Shown piece by piece: positions 10,750 through 19,076 of a stretch of 64,000 nucleotides of DNA. Source of the DNA: Bacillota bacterium (GTDB lineage Bacteria; Bacillota; Clostridia; Christensenellales; SZUA-584); assembly GCA_023416745.1 (NCBI GenBank), contig JAEZHF010000039.1:42315-106314 (forward strand), given 5' to 3'. The position numbers and the translations under genes were made by a program. Position 1 is the stretch's first letter. The number at the start of each line of letters is the position of its first letter. Under the pieces are notes generated by a model that was not told where the DNA came from, ran no database searches, and saw only the letters and a list, made by a program, of their open reading frames with translations.

Positions 10750-11703
10750 ATGAAGAGACTACTGTTATTTGCAATGGCGCTGATGATGGCGCTGGCAATG
10801 ATGGCCGCATGCGGCAAAGCCGAGGCGCCCGCCGCGACGGCAGAGCCGGTGGCTGCAGCCACACTGGCCGGCCCCACCGGTATGGGTATGATACAGCTGT
10901 TCGACAACCCGGCGTACGATATCGCGCTGCAGGCGAGCCCGGACGAGATCACGCCCAAAATCATCAGCGGCGAAGTGTCCGTGGCGACGATACCGTCCAA
11001 CCTGGCGGCGGTGCTGTACAACAAGATGAAGGGCGGCATCTCCATCGTGGCGGTGAACACGATGGGCGTGCTGTATATCCTAGAGAACGGCGATACGGTC
11101 AGCAGCATCGATGACCTTGCGGGCAAGACGGTATATGCCACCGGCCAGGGCTCCACACCGGAATACGCGCTGAACAAGATACTGTCCGCCAATGGCCTTG
11201 AAAACGTGACCGTGGAATATATGGGCGCACATGCCGACCTTGCGAACGCGATGGCGGCGGGTGAGGTGAAGCTGGCGCTGCTGCCCGAGCCGTTTGTGTC
11301 TACCGTGCTCGCGAAGAATCCGGACGTGAAGGTGAAGATCGACATCAATGCGGAGTGGCAGAAGATTTTCGGCGCGGATGCGGGTATGCCCATGGGCGTG
11401 ACGGTGGTGTCCAATGAGTTTGCGGCGAACAAGGCCGCCATGGATAAACTGATCGCGGACTACCGCAAGTCGGTGGAATATGTAACGACGGACACGGATG
11501 CAGCAGCTGCGGACATCGTGGCGCAGGGTATCGTGGGGGCGGAGCCCATCGCCAAGGCAGCCATACCGCGCTGCGGCATCTCCTTTATCACGGGAGAGGC
11601 GTGCAAGGCGATACTGGACGACTATTTCGCGGTGATGTTCGAAAGCAATCCGGATTCGCTGGGCGGCGCGATACCCGACGACGCGATATATTATATGCCG
11701 TAA
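10750..11703 (+). CDS. NMT1/SsuA-like ABC transporter substrate-binding lipoprotein (orphan)
   Basis: A 317-residue periplasmic-binding-protein-fold protein of the NitT/TauT/NMT1 group, which binds small solutes for ABC import. It has a signal peptide and lipobox (MAACGK), an Ala/Glu spacer, then PTGMGM and the conserved block DLAGKTVYATGQGSTPEYAL. The later block VKLALLPEPFVSTVL also fits this group. A GAAAGGG site lies upstream of the ATG. No permease or ATPase gene is adjacent, so it is either an orphan receptor or uses subunits encoded elsewhere. The ligand cannot be assigned. Confidence 0.85.
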   Translation: MKRLLLFAMALMMALAMMAACGKAEAPAATAEPVAAATLAGPTGMGMIQLFDNPAYDIALQASPDEITPKIISGEVSVATIPSNLAAVLYNKMKGGISIVAVNTMGVLYILENGDTVSSIDDLAGKTVYATGQGSTPEYALNKILSANGLENVTVEYMGAHADLANAMAAGEVKLALLPEPFVSTVLAKNPDVKVKIDINAEWQKIFGADAGMPMGVTVVSNEFAANKAAMDKLIADYRKSVEYVTTDTDAAAADIVAQGIVGAEPIAKAAIPRCGISFITGEACKAILDDYFAVMFESNPDSLGGAIPDDAIYYMP

Positions 11704-11728
11704 TTTGGGAGATGCAGTGTTGAAAGAG

Positions 11729-11753
11729 GCCGGACAAAAGCTCCGGCTTTTTT
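11729..11753 (+). terminator. intrinsic terminator of the binding-protein gene
   Basis: Stem GCCGGA / TCCGGC with loop CAAAAGC, followed by TTTTTT, 26 bases after the stop codon. Confidence 0.85.
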
Positions 11754-11825
11754 CATATGCCGCCGTAACGGCTGAAACGAAAGCGAATCGCGTATTTACG
11801 ACACCTTTTGAGGACTCGTCATGGT

Positions 11826-11854
11826 TTGACTTTTCAGACCTGTTACTATAAAAT
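11826..11854 (+). promoter_or_regulatory. sigma-A-type promoter of the Ig-like surface protein
   Basis: TTGACT (11826-11831), 17-base spacer, TAAAAT (11849-11854), ending 53 bases ahead of the start codon. Confidence 0.65.
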
Positions 11855-11907
11855 GTACTCTATATGAGAATTGAAGACATACGTTTTATGACAAGGAGGA
11901 AAACGTT

Positions 11908-13593
11908 TTGAAAAAGTATATATCGGCAGTTCTGGTGCTGACGCTGGTGCTGACCACACTGCTGGCGGGCTTTAGCGCTCCTGCGCTGGCGGCGGCAAAT
12001 GTGGATTTCAGCGTGACGCCGGGCGTTTCGGAATTGCTCAAGGGCGGCGATGTTAAATTCAGCTTTGGTATAAAGAATAATGAAGGAACAGACTTGTCTG
12101 ATTGCGCTATTTATTATAATGGTTCAGAACAAGAAGGTATCGGAAACATTCCTGCTGGGCAAAATGCTAATGGCGAATTTACCATGAATGTCAAGGACGA
12201 TATGCTGGGGGAAACGCTGACGTTCAAACTCATGTCTGGTGGTGCCAGCGGAACAGAACTTAAGACAACCACCGCTAAAGTGGCCAAAAAGACCGCGTCC
12301 ATTCAGCTGGATGTGAGCGTAAAAGCGGACAAGGAAATCGCGGCAGCGGGCGAGACGGTGAAGTTCACATTCAAGCTGGAGAACAACGGCGAAGCCACCG
12401 CGTCCGACATCGTGGTGAAGGCGCCCAGCCTCAACGGCGGCAAGCAGCTCAAGGACAAGTTTAAGCTCGAATCCGGTAAGGATTTCTCTTTCTCCTATAC
12501 ACATACGATGACGTCCAGCGATCTGACGGTGACGCCGGAGATCACCTTTACGGCCAACGAAGCCCCGCAAAAGGTGACGAAGCCCGCCATAACGGTGACG
12601 CTGGCCAAGCTTGAAGTGAAGGTGGAGCTGTCGGTGGACAACGACAAACCGCAGCCGGGCGAAGAGGTCACGTTCACGTTCAAGGTCACCAACAGCGGCA
12701 ACATGTCCTACAAGCACATGAAGGTGTATATGAACGGTGAAGAGGTGGAGTTTCCCACCAGCCGTTTGAAGCCGGGCGACTCGCCTTCGCAGACATATAA
12801 GCGTTCGTTCGAAGCCTCCACCGATGTTTCGTTCTCCATCACGATGGATAATCAGAACGATGAGCAAAAGAGCGTGACGTCCAATACCATTAAGATCGAA
12901 CTGCCGGTGGATTCCTCCGTCGTGAATGAAAAGGTCAGGCTCACCATGGAGGTGGACAGACCGCAGCTGACGTCTGCCGGCACCGTCAACTTCTCGGGCT
13001 ATGTGACCAACGCCACTGAATACGAGCTGCAGAACGTGCAGGTGAACGAAGCGACCCTGGGCAATGTTTACAGCGTGTCCGCACTCGAGGCGGGCGGACA
13101 GGACCCGATCGAATGGTCCGCCGACATCAACGAGACGACGACGTATAGCTTTATACTGACGGCCACCGACAAGGACGGCAATAATTATACCATCAATGCG
13201 GAGCCCATCACGGTCTCCGTGCAATCGGTAGAGCCCACTCCCACCAACATCGTCGACGATGCCGCGGACGTAACGGAAGGACAGGTGCTGGATGGCGGCA
13301 AAGCGCCGTTTGACTGGAGCAAGTTCTTCCTGATACTCGCCATCGTGCTGGTGGTGCTGATCATCGGTGTGGGCGCGGCGCTCATCGTGCTGTGGAAGAA
13401 GGGCAAAACAGGCGGCGGCAGGCCGACGGGAGGAAGACCGTCCGGCAGGCCAGCTTCCGGCAGACCGGCGCCGCGGACATCGCCTTCGTCTTCGGCGGTG
13501 CGCAAAAAGCCTTCGTCAGGCTCGTACGGGCGTGGCGGCGGGCCGCGCAAGCCGAGCGGAAACAACAGCTACCGCGACCGGAATAACTTCTGA
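11908..13593 (+). CDS. Ig-like repeat surface protein with C-terminal membrane anchor
   Basis: A 561-residue protein. It has a cleavable signal peptide (MKKYISAVLVLTLVL...APALAAA), then four related beta-sandwich modules of about 95-110 residues. These have CARDB/DUF11-like patterns such as GETVKFTFKLENNGEATASD and GEEVTFTFKVTNSGNMSY. Near residue 475 a transmembrane segment (FFLILAIVLVVLIIGVG) is followed by a basic Gly/Arg/Pro/Ser tail (GGRPTGGRPSGRPASGRP) of about 60 residues that should be cytoplasmic. An adhesive or structural surface role is inferred. TTG-type ATG context is clear, with AAGGAGG upstream. It is transcribed alone from its own promoter to a terminator. Confidence 0.8.
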   Translation: MKKYISAVLVLTLVLTTLLAGFSAPALAAANVDFSVTPGVSELLKGGDVKFSFGIKNNEGTDLSDCAIYYNGSEQEGIGNIPAGQNANGEFTMNVKDDMLGETLTFKLMSGGASGTELKTTTAKVAKKTASIQLDVSVKADKEIAAAGETVKFTFKLENNGEATASDIVVKAPSLNGGKQLKDKFKLESGKDFSFSYTHTMTSSDLTVTPEITFTANEAPQKVTKPAITVTLAKLEVKVELSVDNDKPQPGEEVTFTFKVTNSGNMSYKHMKVYMNGEEVEFPTSRLKPGDSPSQTYKRSFEASTDVSFSITMDNQNDEQKSVTSNTIKIELPVDSSVVNEKVRLTMEVDRPQLTSAGTVNFSGYVTNATEYELQNVQVNEATLGNVYSVSALEAGGQDPIEWSADINETTTYSFILTATDKDGNNYTINAEPITVSVQSVEPTPTNIVDDAADVTEGQVLDGGKAPFDWSKFFLILAIVLVVLIIGVGAALIVLWKKGKTGGGRPTGGRPSGRPASGRPAPRTSPSSSAVRKKPSSGSYGRGGGPRKPSGNNSYRDRNNF

Positions 13594-13616
13594 AGCGGAC
13601 CAAAGCGAATGAAGAA

Positions 13617-13646
13617 AGCCGGCGCTCACAGTAGCGCCGGCTTGTT
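13617..13646 (+). terminator. intrinsic terminator of the Ig-like surface protein
   Basis: Stem GCCGGCGC / GCGCCGGC with loop TCACAGTA, followed by TTGTTAT. The stem is strong but the T tract is interrupted. Confidence 0.7.
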
Positions 13647-13723
13647 ATATTTATAGGGCTGCATTCTGACAGGGCGAAACGTATCAGCGGACTATTGAAT
13701 TAAGGGAGGCGTTTGGTTACAAT

Positions 13724-14599
13724 ATGAGCATGATTGAAAATCGGATTGTACTTGTGACGGGTGCGAGCTCGGGCATCGGAAAGGCGGCTGCGCAGCAGCT
13801 TGCAAAAGAGGGCTTCACGGTATTCGGCACGTCGCGCCGGGGCCGCTTTGAGACGGTGGGTCCGGACAGCGCTTCCTTTGTGTTGCTCCCGATGACGCTG
13901 GAGGACGAGACGACGATTCGGGACGCGGTACAGTATATACTGGAGCGTCACGGCCGCATCGACGTGCTCGTCAACGCGGCAGGGAGCGGTATAGCCGGGG
14001 CCATTGAGGAAACGTCCGCGGAGGAAGCGCGCGGGCAGTTCGACGTCTGCTTCTTCGGAATCGTACGGACGCTGAACCATGTACTGCCTGCCATGCGGGC
14101 GGCAAAGAGCGGGCTTGTCATCAACATCGGCTCTGTGGCGGCGTTTTTCCCGCTGCCGTTTCAGGCGATGTACAGCGCAGCGAAGGCAGCGCTGTATTCG
14201 ATGACCTGCGCATTGCGCATGGAGCTAAAAGTATTCGGTATTCATGTGTGTCAAATTGAGCCCGGAGACGTGAAAACGAACTTTACGCAACAGCGCGTCA
14301 TCACTCAGAAGGCCAGAAACACCTCTTATCCTGTGATGTTCAGGCGGGCCTATTATGAGATGGTTCGCTCAGAGATGGCAGGGTATGCGCCTGAGCGCTG
14401 CGCGAAGACAGTGCTCAAAGCGGTGCGTATGAAAAAGCCGCCGGCACGCCTGTGCGTGGATGTGTCATACAAGCTGCTGAGCATATTGGCCGGCATACTG
14501 CCATGGGGTGTTGCAGAAAAAATCATTATGTCAATGTATCTGAAAAATGACCCGCCGCCGGGCTGGGATATGGATCACCGTATAGGAGGGCATGAATAG
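13724..14599 (+). CDS. short-chain dehydrogenase/reductase
   Basis: A 291-residue classical SDR oxidoreductase using NAD(P)H. The Rossmann motif TGASSGIG lies at residues 12-19, NAAG near residue 86, and the catalytic Ser...Tyr-x-x-x-Lys as INIGSVAA and YSAAK. FGTSRRGR after the second strand suggests NADP preference (inference). The C-terminal 60 residues are hydrophobic (LLSILAGILPWGVAEKII), as in membrane-associated SDRs. AGGGAGG lies 14 bases before the ATG. The nitroreductase gene follows after a single base, so the two are co-transcribed. The substrate is unknown. Confidence 0.88.
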   Translation: MSMIENRIVLVTGASSGIGKAAAQQLAKEGFTVFGTSRRGRFETVGPDSASFVLLPMTLEDETTIRDAVQYILERHGRIDVLVNAAGSGIAGAIEETSAEEARGQFDVCFFGIVRTLNHVLPAMRAAKSGLVINIGSVAAFFPLPFQAMYSAAKAALYSMTCALRMELKVFGIHVCQIEPGDVKTNFTQQRVITQKARNTSYPVMFRRAYYEMVRSEMAGYAPERCAKTVLKAVRMKKPPARLCVDVSYKLLSILAGILPWGVAEKIIMSMYLKNDPPPGWDMDHRIGGHE

Positions 14600-14600
14600 C

Positions 14601-15116
14601 ATGGAATCATTGAAGGCGATAATGGAAAGGCGCAGCTGCCGGGTCTATCAGGACAGACCGGTTTCCAAGGAGACGATCGAGACGCTGCTCAAAGCGGGCA
14701 TGGTGGCGCCGTCGGCGATGAACTCACAGCCGTGGGAGTTTCTTGTGATGCAGGATCCGGAAAAGAAGGCGGCGGCAGCAGATCTGGTTTCATACTGGAG
14801 CATGCTCAAAAAAGCGCCGCTCGGCATTTTGGTGATGGCTAACACGAACGGATACCGCGCATCCACCACTGAGTTTTTTGTGCAGGACTGCGCACTCAGC
14901 GCGGGCAGCATACTGCTTGCGGCTCAGGCGATGGGCCTCGGAGGCGTGTATCTCGGGCTGTACCCCAAGCAGGCGGTCATGAGCAAGCTGCGGGCGATAT
15001 ACGGCATCCCCGAGCACATACTGCCGTTCGCGCTGTTGTCCATCGGGTATCCGGACAAACCGATGCAGCCGCACACTACGTTCCCCAAGCACAAGGTGCA
15101 CCGGGATCAGTATTAG
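14601..15116 (+). CDS. nitroreductase family protein
   Basis: A 171-residue FMN-dependent nitroreductase-like oxidoreductase. It has the N-terminal RRSCRVYQDRPV block, SAMNSQPWEF (FMN contact region) and a conserved AMGLGGVYLGLYP segment near residue 110. Two in-frame ATGs exist. The second at 14601 is preferred because GGAGGG (14585-14590) is 10 bases upstream, whereas it almost touches the first at 14592. It follows the SDR gene directly and ends before a terminator. Substrate unknown. Confidence 0.88.
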   Translation: MESLKAIMERRSCRVYQDRPVSKETIETLLKAGMVAPSAMNSQPWEFLVMQDPEKKAAAADLVSYWSMLKKAPLGILVMANTNGYRASTTEFFVQDCALSAGSILLAAQAMGLGGVYLGLYPKQAVMSKLRAIYGIPEHILPFALLSIGYPDKPMQPHTTFPKHKVHRDQY

Positions 15117-15140
15117 TTAACTGATACAGTATCAATTATA

Positions 15141-15170
15141 AAGGATGGCTTTTTGAGGCCATCCTTTTTT
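15141..15170. terminator. bidirectional intrinsic terminator
   Basis: Stem AAGGATGGC / GCCATCCTT with a T-rich loop and TTTTTT on the plus strand. Read on the minus strand it also gives a stem followed by TTTATAATT. It serves the nitroreductase gene and probably the convergent chrA pair. Confidence 0.8.
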
Positions 15171-15188
15171 GCTGTACGGCTATTCTGT

Positions 15189-15770
15189 TTATATTCCCAG
15201 TACGCCAAAAAGCACGACGCCCAGCACACCCGCCGCAAGTATTACGATGATGGGCGAGACTTTAAACTTGATGATGGTGAAGCCGGACGCCAGCGCAATG
15301 ATGACGGAAGGGATGTCGATGCCGGACAGCAGCAACGGCCACTGGATGGCGGCGAGGCTCCCCACGCCCAGCAGCGCGGGCAGTGCCATCACCGCAGCAG
15401 CGGATGCGATCAGCCCGGTCACCACGGGGCGCAGGCCCCACATCGCGCGTTTGACAATGACGTTGTCCTCAAACTTAAAAAAGTAACGCGCCAGCAGCGT
15501 GGCGATGATGAGAGACGGCAGCACGACAGCCACGGTGGCCACCACGCCGCCGAATACACCGCTCACCCTGACGCCCGCGAACGTGGCGGCGTTGATGGCG
15601 AAGGGCCCGGGCGTGATCTGCGAGATGGCGACGATATCCGCCACCTCGGCATGCGTCATCAGGCCGTGGGCCACCAGCTCGCTGTTGATCAGCGGCAGCA
15701 TGGCATAGCCGCCGCCGATGGAAAACAGGCCGATCTTGAAGAATATCCACAGCAGCTCGAGGTATATCAT
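15189..15770 (-). CDS. chrA: chromate transporter family protein, half-size (second of pair)
   Basis: A 193-residue half-size ChrA (CHR family) membrane protein. It begins MIYLELLWIFFKIGLFSIGG and carries the family motifs FSIGGGYAMLPL and QITPGPFAINAATFAG, with about six hydrophobic segments. Short CHR proteins usually act as pairs of oppositely oriented halves exporting chromate or related oxyanions. Its ATG overlaps the stop of the upstream half by four bases (ATGA), so the two are translationally coupled. The physiological substrate is not known. Confidence 0.88.
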   Translation of the reverse strand: MIYLELLWIFFKIGLFSIGGGYAMLPLINSELVAHGLMTHAEVADIVAISQITPGPFAINAATFAGVRVSGVFGGVVATVAVVLPSLIIATLLARYFFKFEDNVIVKRAMWGLRPVVTGLIASAAAVMALPALLGVGSLAAIQWPLLLSGIDIPSVIIALASGFTIIKFKVSPIIVILAAGVLGVVLFGVLGI

Positions 15771-16342
15771 GACGACTCTCCTCCGTCCGCTGTGGATTTT
15801 CTAATGCGCAATATGCCCAGTATGAGGCCAAAGACAATGCCGCCCAGTATCAGATAAATGCTGTTGACATCCAATATGAAGGACAGCAGGAACGCGAACG
15901 TGAAGGCCGCGACGGACAGCGCATCCTTATAGAACGGCTTCATGAAGCCGAGGAAGGCGGACACCAGCAATGCGACCACCGCCGCACGGATGCCGCGCAG
16001 CGCGCCGGCCACGTAGGCATTGTCGTGCACAGCCTGATACAGGTAGGTGACCACGGTCAGCGTGATGAGTGAAGGAAGGGCGCTGCCCGCCACCGCGGCG
16101 AGAGCGCCCTTGATTTTACGCAGCTTATACCCGACCAGCACGCTGCAGTTAACAGCGATCGCACCGGGAACCGACTGGGACAGTGCAATCATATTGAGCA
16201 TGTCCTCGTCGGAGATCCAGCCGTATCGTTCCACGTATTCCGCACGGAACAGCGGCACCATCGCATAGCCGCCGCCGAAGGTGAGTGCGCCGATCTTGAA
16301 CATGGTGAGGAATATGCGCCACAGGCTGACCTTGTCTGACAT
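15767..16342 (-). CDS. chrA: chromate transporter family protein, half-size (first of pair)
   Basis: A 191-residue half-size ChrA with LTFGGGYAMVPLFRAEY and SQSVPGAIAVNCSVLVGYKL, homologous to its downstream partner and with a similar hydrophobic profile. The start at 16342 shares one base with the aconitase stop (TGATG), so translation is likely coupled. A longer frame to 16489 exists only because the aconitase gene overlaps it in another frame. The operon context (aconitase plus ChrA pair) is unusual; see findings. Confidence 0.88.
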   Translation of the reverse strand: MSDKVSLWRIFLTMFKIGALTFGGGYAMVPLFRAEYVERYGWISDEDMLNMIALSQSVPGAIAVNCSVLVGYKLRKIKGALAAVAGSALPSLITLTVVTYLYQAVHDNAYVAGALRGIRAAVVALLVSAFLGFMKPFYKDALSVAAFTFAFLLSFILDVNSIYLILGGIVFGLILGILRIRKSTADGGESS

Positions 16343-18273
16343 CAGTGACCCTTCTTTGTATGGTTGAGCAGCCCGCCGTCCCCCAGCACCTCTTTGAGCC
16401 GGCCTGACACCTCCAACCGCACGGGGAAAGAAAAGCCCTTGGTGGTGTCCGTGATCGTAAACTCGGTTGTACCGTCCACCTTGCTGCAAGCGTCCGTAAT
16501 TTCCAGCGCGTCGCCCTGATCGATACGGTCATAGTCGGACTCATTCACGAAAACCAGCGGCAGAATGCCGGAATTGACCAAATTCGCCATATGAATGCGC
16601 GCGAAAGACTTGGTGATCACCCCGCGGATGCCCAGGTACAGCGGCACCAGCGCCGCATGCTCACGTGAGGAGCCCTGGCCGTAGTTGTGGCCTGCCACGA
16701 GGAAGCCACCGTTCTTGGCCTTGGCTCTGGCGGGGAAGGTGGCATCCACAGGGGCAAGGCAGTAGTCGGACAGGTACGGTATGTTGGAACGGTAGGGGAG
16801 CAGCTTCGCGCCGGACGGCATGATGTGGTCCGTTGTGATGTTGTCCTCCATTTTCAGCAGCACCTCGCCTGTCACGGTGTCCTCCAGCGTTTTACCCAGC
16901 GGGAACGGCTTGATGTTGGGCCCGCGTACGATGTCCGTTTCACCGTTTGCATCAGGAGCGGCGACGAGATTGTCGTTGATCAGGAACGCATCCGGCATCA
17001 CAATCGTCAGGGCATTCGCGGTAAGTCCGATGTCACGCGGGTCGGTCAGAACGCCGGTGAGCGCCGTTGCCGCCGCTGTCTCCGGGCTGACGAGATAGAC
17101 GCCCGCGCTGGCCGTTCCCGAGCGGTTGTAGAAGTTGCGGTTAAACGTGCGTACAGACACTGCATCGGTGCGGGGAGCCTGTCCCATGCCGATGCACGGA
17201 CCGCAGCCGCATTCCAGTATGCGCGCGCCCGCATCGATGATGTCGGCCAGAGCGCCGTTTTCCGCCAGCATCGTCATTACCTGCTTGGAGCCGGGCGACA
17301 GCGTGAGGCTGACCTCCGGCGCGATGCTCTTGCCTTTGAGTATTGCGGCGACGCGCATCAGGTCGAGATAGGACGCGTTGGTGCAGCTGCCGATACACAC
17401 CTGATCCACCTTGATGGGGCCGATCTCGCGTATGGTTTTCACGCTGTCCGGGCTGTGCGGCATCGCTGCCATGGGTTCCAGAATGGACAGGTCTATGGTG
17501 ATCGTCTCGTCGTAGACGGCGTCCGGCTCCGCAGAAAGCGGTACGAAATCCGCCTCGCGGCCCTGCGCCTTGAGGAAGGCGCGCGTCACGTCGTCGCTGG
17601 GGAATATCGAGGTGGTTGCGCCCAGCTCGGCACCCATATTGGTGATGGTGGCACGTTCGGGTACGGACAGTGTGGCGACGCCCTCGCCATAGTATTCTAC
17701 GATACGGCCCACGCCGCCCTTCACACTGAGACGGCGCAGCACCTCGAGTATGATGTCCTTCGCGGACACTCCGAACGGGAGACTGCCTTTGAGCTCCACG
17801 CCGAGAATCTTGGGCATAGGGATATAGTACGCGCCGCCGCCCATCGCCACGGCCACGTCCAGACCGCCCGCGCCGATGGCGATCATGCCGATACCACCGC
17901 CCGTGGGGGTGTGGCTGTCGCTGCCCAGCAGCGTTGCGCCCGGTACGCCGAAGCGCTCCAGGTTTACCTGATGGCAGATGCCGTTGCCCGGACGGCTGCA
18001 GTAGACGCCGTGCTTCCTGGCGACGGTTTCAATGTACTTATGGTCATCCGCGTTCTCGAAGCCGGACTGCAGCATGTTATGATCGATATACGCGACGCTC
18101 TTTTTGGTCTTCACGCGCGGCACGCCCATCGCCTCAAACTGCAGATAGGCCATCGTGCCCGTGGAATCCTGCGTCAGCGTGTAGTCAATTTTGATGGAGA
18201 TCTCTTCTCCAACCGTCATCGACCCGGAGACAAGGTGGTCTTTCAGTATCTTCTCAGCCAGTGTATTGCTCAC
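16342..18273 (-). CDS. acn: aconitate hydratase (short, Aquifex-type)
   Basis: A 643-residue aconitase that interconverts citrate and isocitrate through a [4Fe-4S] cluster. Cluster cysteines are visible in GSCTNAS and CGCGPCIGMG, and the substrate-binding block SDSHTPTGGGIGM near residue 120 is intact. The swivel domain at the C-terminus contains the GQGSSREHAAL segment. The length fits the compact bacterial/Aquifex-type aconitases rather than the 890-residue AcnA. The start is GTG at 18273 with GGAGGGG 7 bases upstream. The gene leads an operon with two chrA halves. Confidence 0.93.
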   Translation of the reverse strand: MSNTLAEKILKDHLVSGSMTVGEEISIKIDYTLTQDSTGTMAYLQFEAMGVPRVKTKKSVAYIDHNMLQSGFENADDHKYIETVARKHGVYCSRPGNGICHQVNLERFGVPGATLLGSDSHTPTGGGIGMIAIGAGGLDVAVAMGGGAYYIPMPKILGVELKGSLPFGVSAKDIILEVLRRLSVKGGVGRIVEYYGEGVATLSVPERATITNMGAELGATTSIFPSDDVTRAFLKAQGREADFVPLSAEPDAVYDETITIDLSILEPMAAMPHSPDSVKTIREIGPIKVDQVCIGSCTNASYLDLMRVAAILKGKSIAPEVSLTLSPGSKQVMTMLAENGALADIIDAGARILECGCGPCIGMGQAPRTDAVSVRTFNRNFYNRSGTASAGVYLVSPETAAATALTGVLTDPRDIGLTANALTIVMPDAFLINDNLVAAPDANGETDIVRGPNIKPFPLGKTLEDTVTGEVLLKMEDNITTDHIMPSGAKLLPYRSNIPYLSDYCLAPVDATFPARAKAKNGGFLVAGHNYGQGSSREHAALVPLYLGIRGVITKSFARIHMANLVNSGILPLVFVNESDYDRIDQGDALEITDACSKVDGTTEFTITDTTKGFSFPVRLEVSGRLKEVLGDGGLLNHTKKGH

Positions 18274-18324
18274 AAACGCCCCTCCGATTTATAAATTACT
18301 CATTCGATTCTACCTTTTGAATAA

Positions 18325-18366
18325 AAAAAAATCAACTTGAATGCACAAAAAGCTGTGCAGTCAAGC
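18325..18366 (-). terminator. intrinsic terminator of spoVT
   Basis: Minus strand stem TTGACTGCACA / TGTGCATTCAA (one mismatch), loop GCTTTT, then GTTGA and nine T residues. It lies between spoVT and the aconitase operon. Confidence 0.75.
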
Positions 18367-18387
18367 TGACAAGAGATTTTTCATCTG

Positions 18388-18930
18388 TTACTGGGACATT
18401 TGCCGTCCCAGGAAAGCTGCTGCGGATTCTGCCGCTTTCTGCTCCGCGTCACCGATGCTGCCCGCGCCGCGTGAGATGATGGCCACTGCACCGATGGGCT
18501 GGCCTTCCATCGAAATGGGAGCGATTACCTGTGCGGTGGTGAGGCCGGTGTCTTCACCGCTCACCAGCGGGATGGTGTTCGCGCCGTCCTTTCTTTGCAC
18601 AGTCCGGGCATTGATGATTTCCTCCAGCGCGCTGCTGACAGGACGTTCGTAATAGTCACGTTTCTGTTCGCCGCTGGCAGCCAGCACGGTGTCGCGGTCG
18701 GAGACGACCGCCGTCATGCCCAGTGTCTGCGACAGTGCTTCCGCAAAGTCCTGCGCGAATGCAGCGAGCTCGCCGATTGGGGAATATTTCTTCAAAATGA
18801 TGCCGCCTTCGCGATCCGTATATATCTCGAGCGGGTCGCCTTCCCGGATTCGGAGTGTTCGCCTGATTTCCTTGGGTATCACAATTCTGCCAAGCTCGTC
18901 GATGCGTCTGACGATACCTGTTGCTTTCAT
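18388..18930 (-). CDS. spoVT: stage V sporulation transcriptional regulator SpoVT
   Basis: A 180-residue AbrB-family DNA-binding regulator, close to the usual SpoVT length of 178. The N-terminal swapped-hairpin domain MKATGIVRRIDELGRIVIPK is followed by a GAF-like domain (about residues 55-178, ending AAAFLGRQ). In Bacillus SpoVT adjusts sigma-G-dependent forespore genes, so its presence argues for endospore formation. The ATG at 18930 has AGGAGG at proper distance; the longer frame upstream lacks homology. It is transcribed alone. Confidence 0.95.
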   Translation of the reverse strand: MKATGIVRRIDELGRIVIPKEIRRTLRIREGDPLEIYTDREGGIILKKYSPIGELAAFAQDFAEALSQTLGMTAVVSDRDTVLAASGEQKRDYYERPVSSALEEIINARTVQRKDGANTIPLVSGEDTGLTTAQVIAPISMEGQPIGAVAIISRGAGSIGDAEQKAAESAAAFLGRQMSQ

Positions 18931-19026
18931 AAGCCATCCTCCTTCAATGTTGTGACTGGTTTTGCTGTTATTGTTTGTTAGAACGGTCAAATTATGCGCG
19001 TCACCCAAAAAATGAGATGCAACAAA

Positions 19027-19065
19027 AAAAGAGGGCCCGCTGTGCTAAAGCCCGCTTTTTCCAGT
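19027..19065. terminator. possible terminator after peroxiredoxin gene
   Basis: On the minus strand a GGGC / GCCC-based stem is followed by CTCTTTTTTT, with an A-run on the other side. The stem is not perfect, so the call is tentative. Confidence 0.45.
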
Positions 19066-19076
19066 GCTGTACGTAT

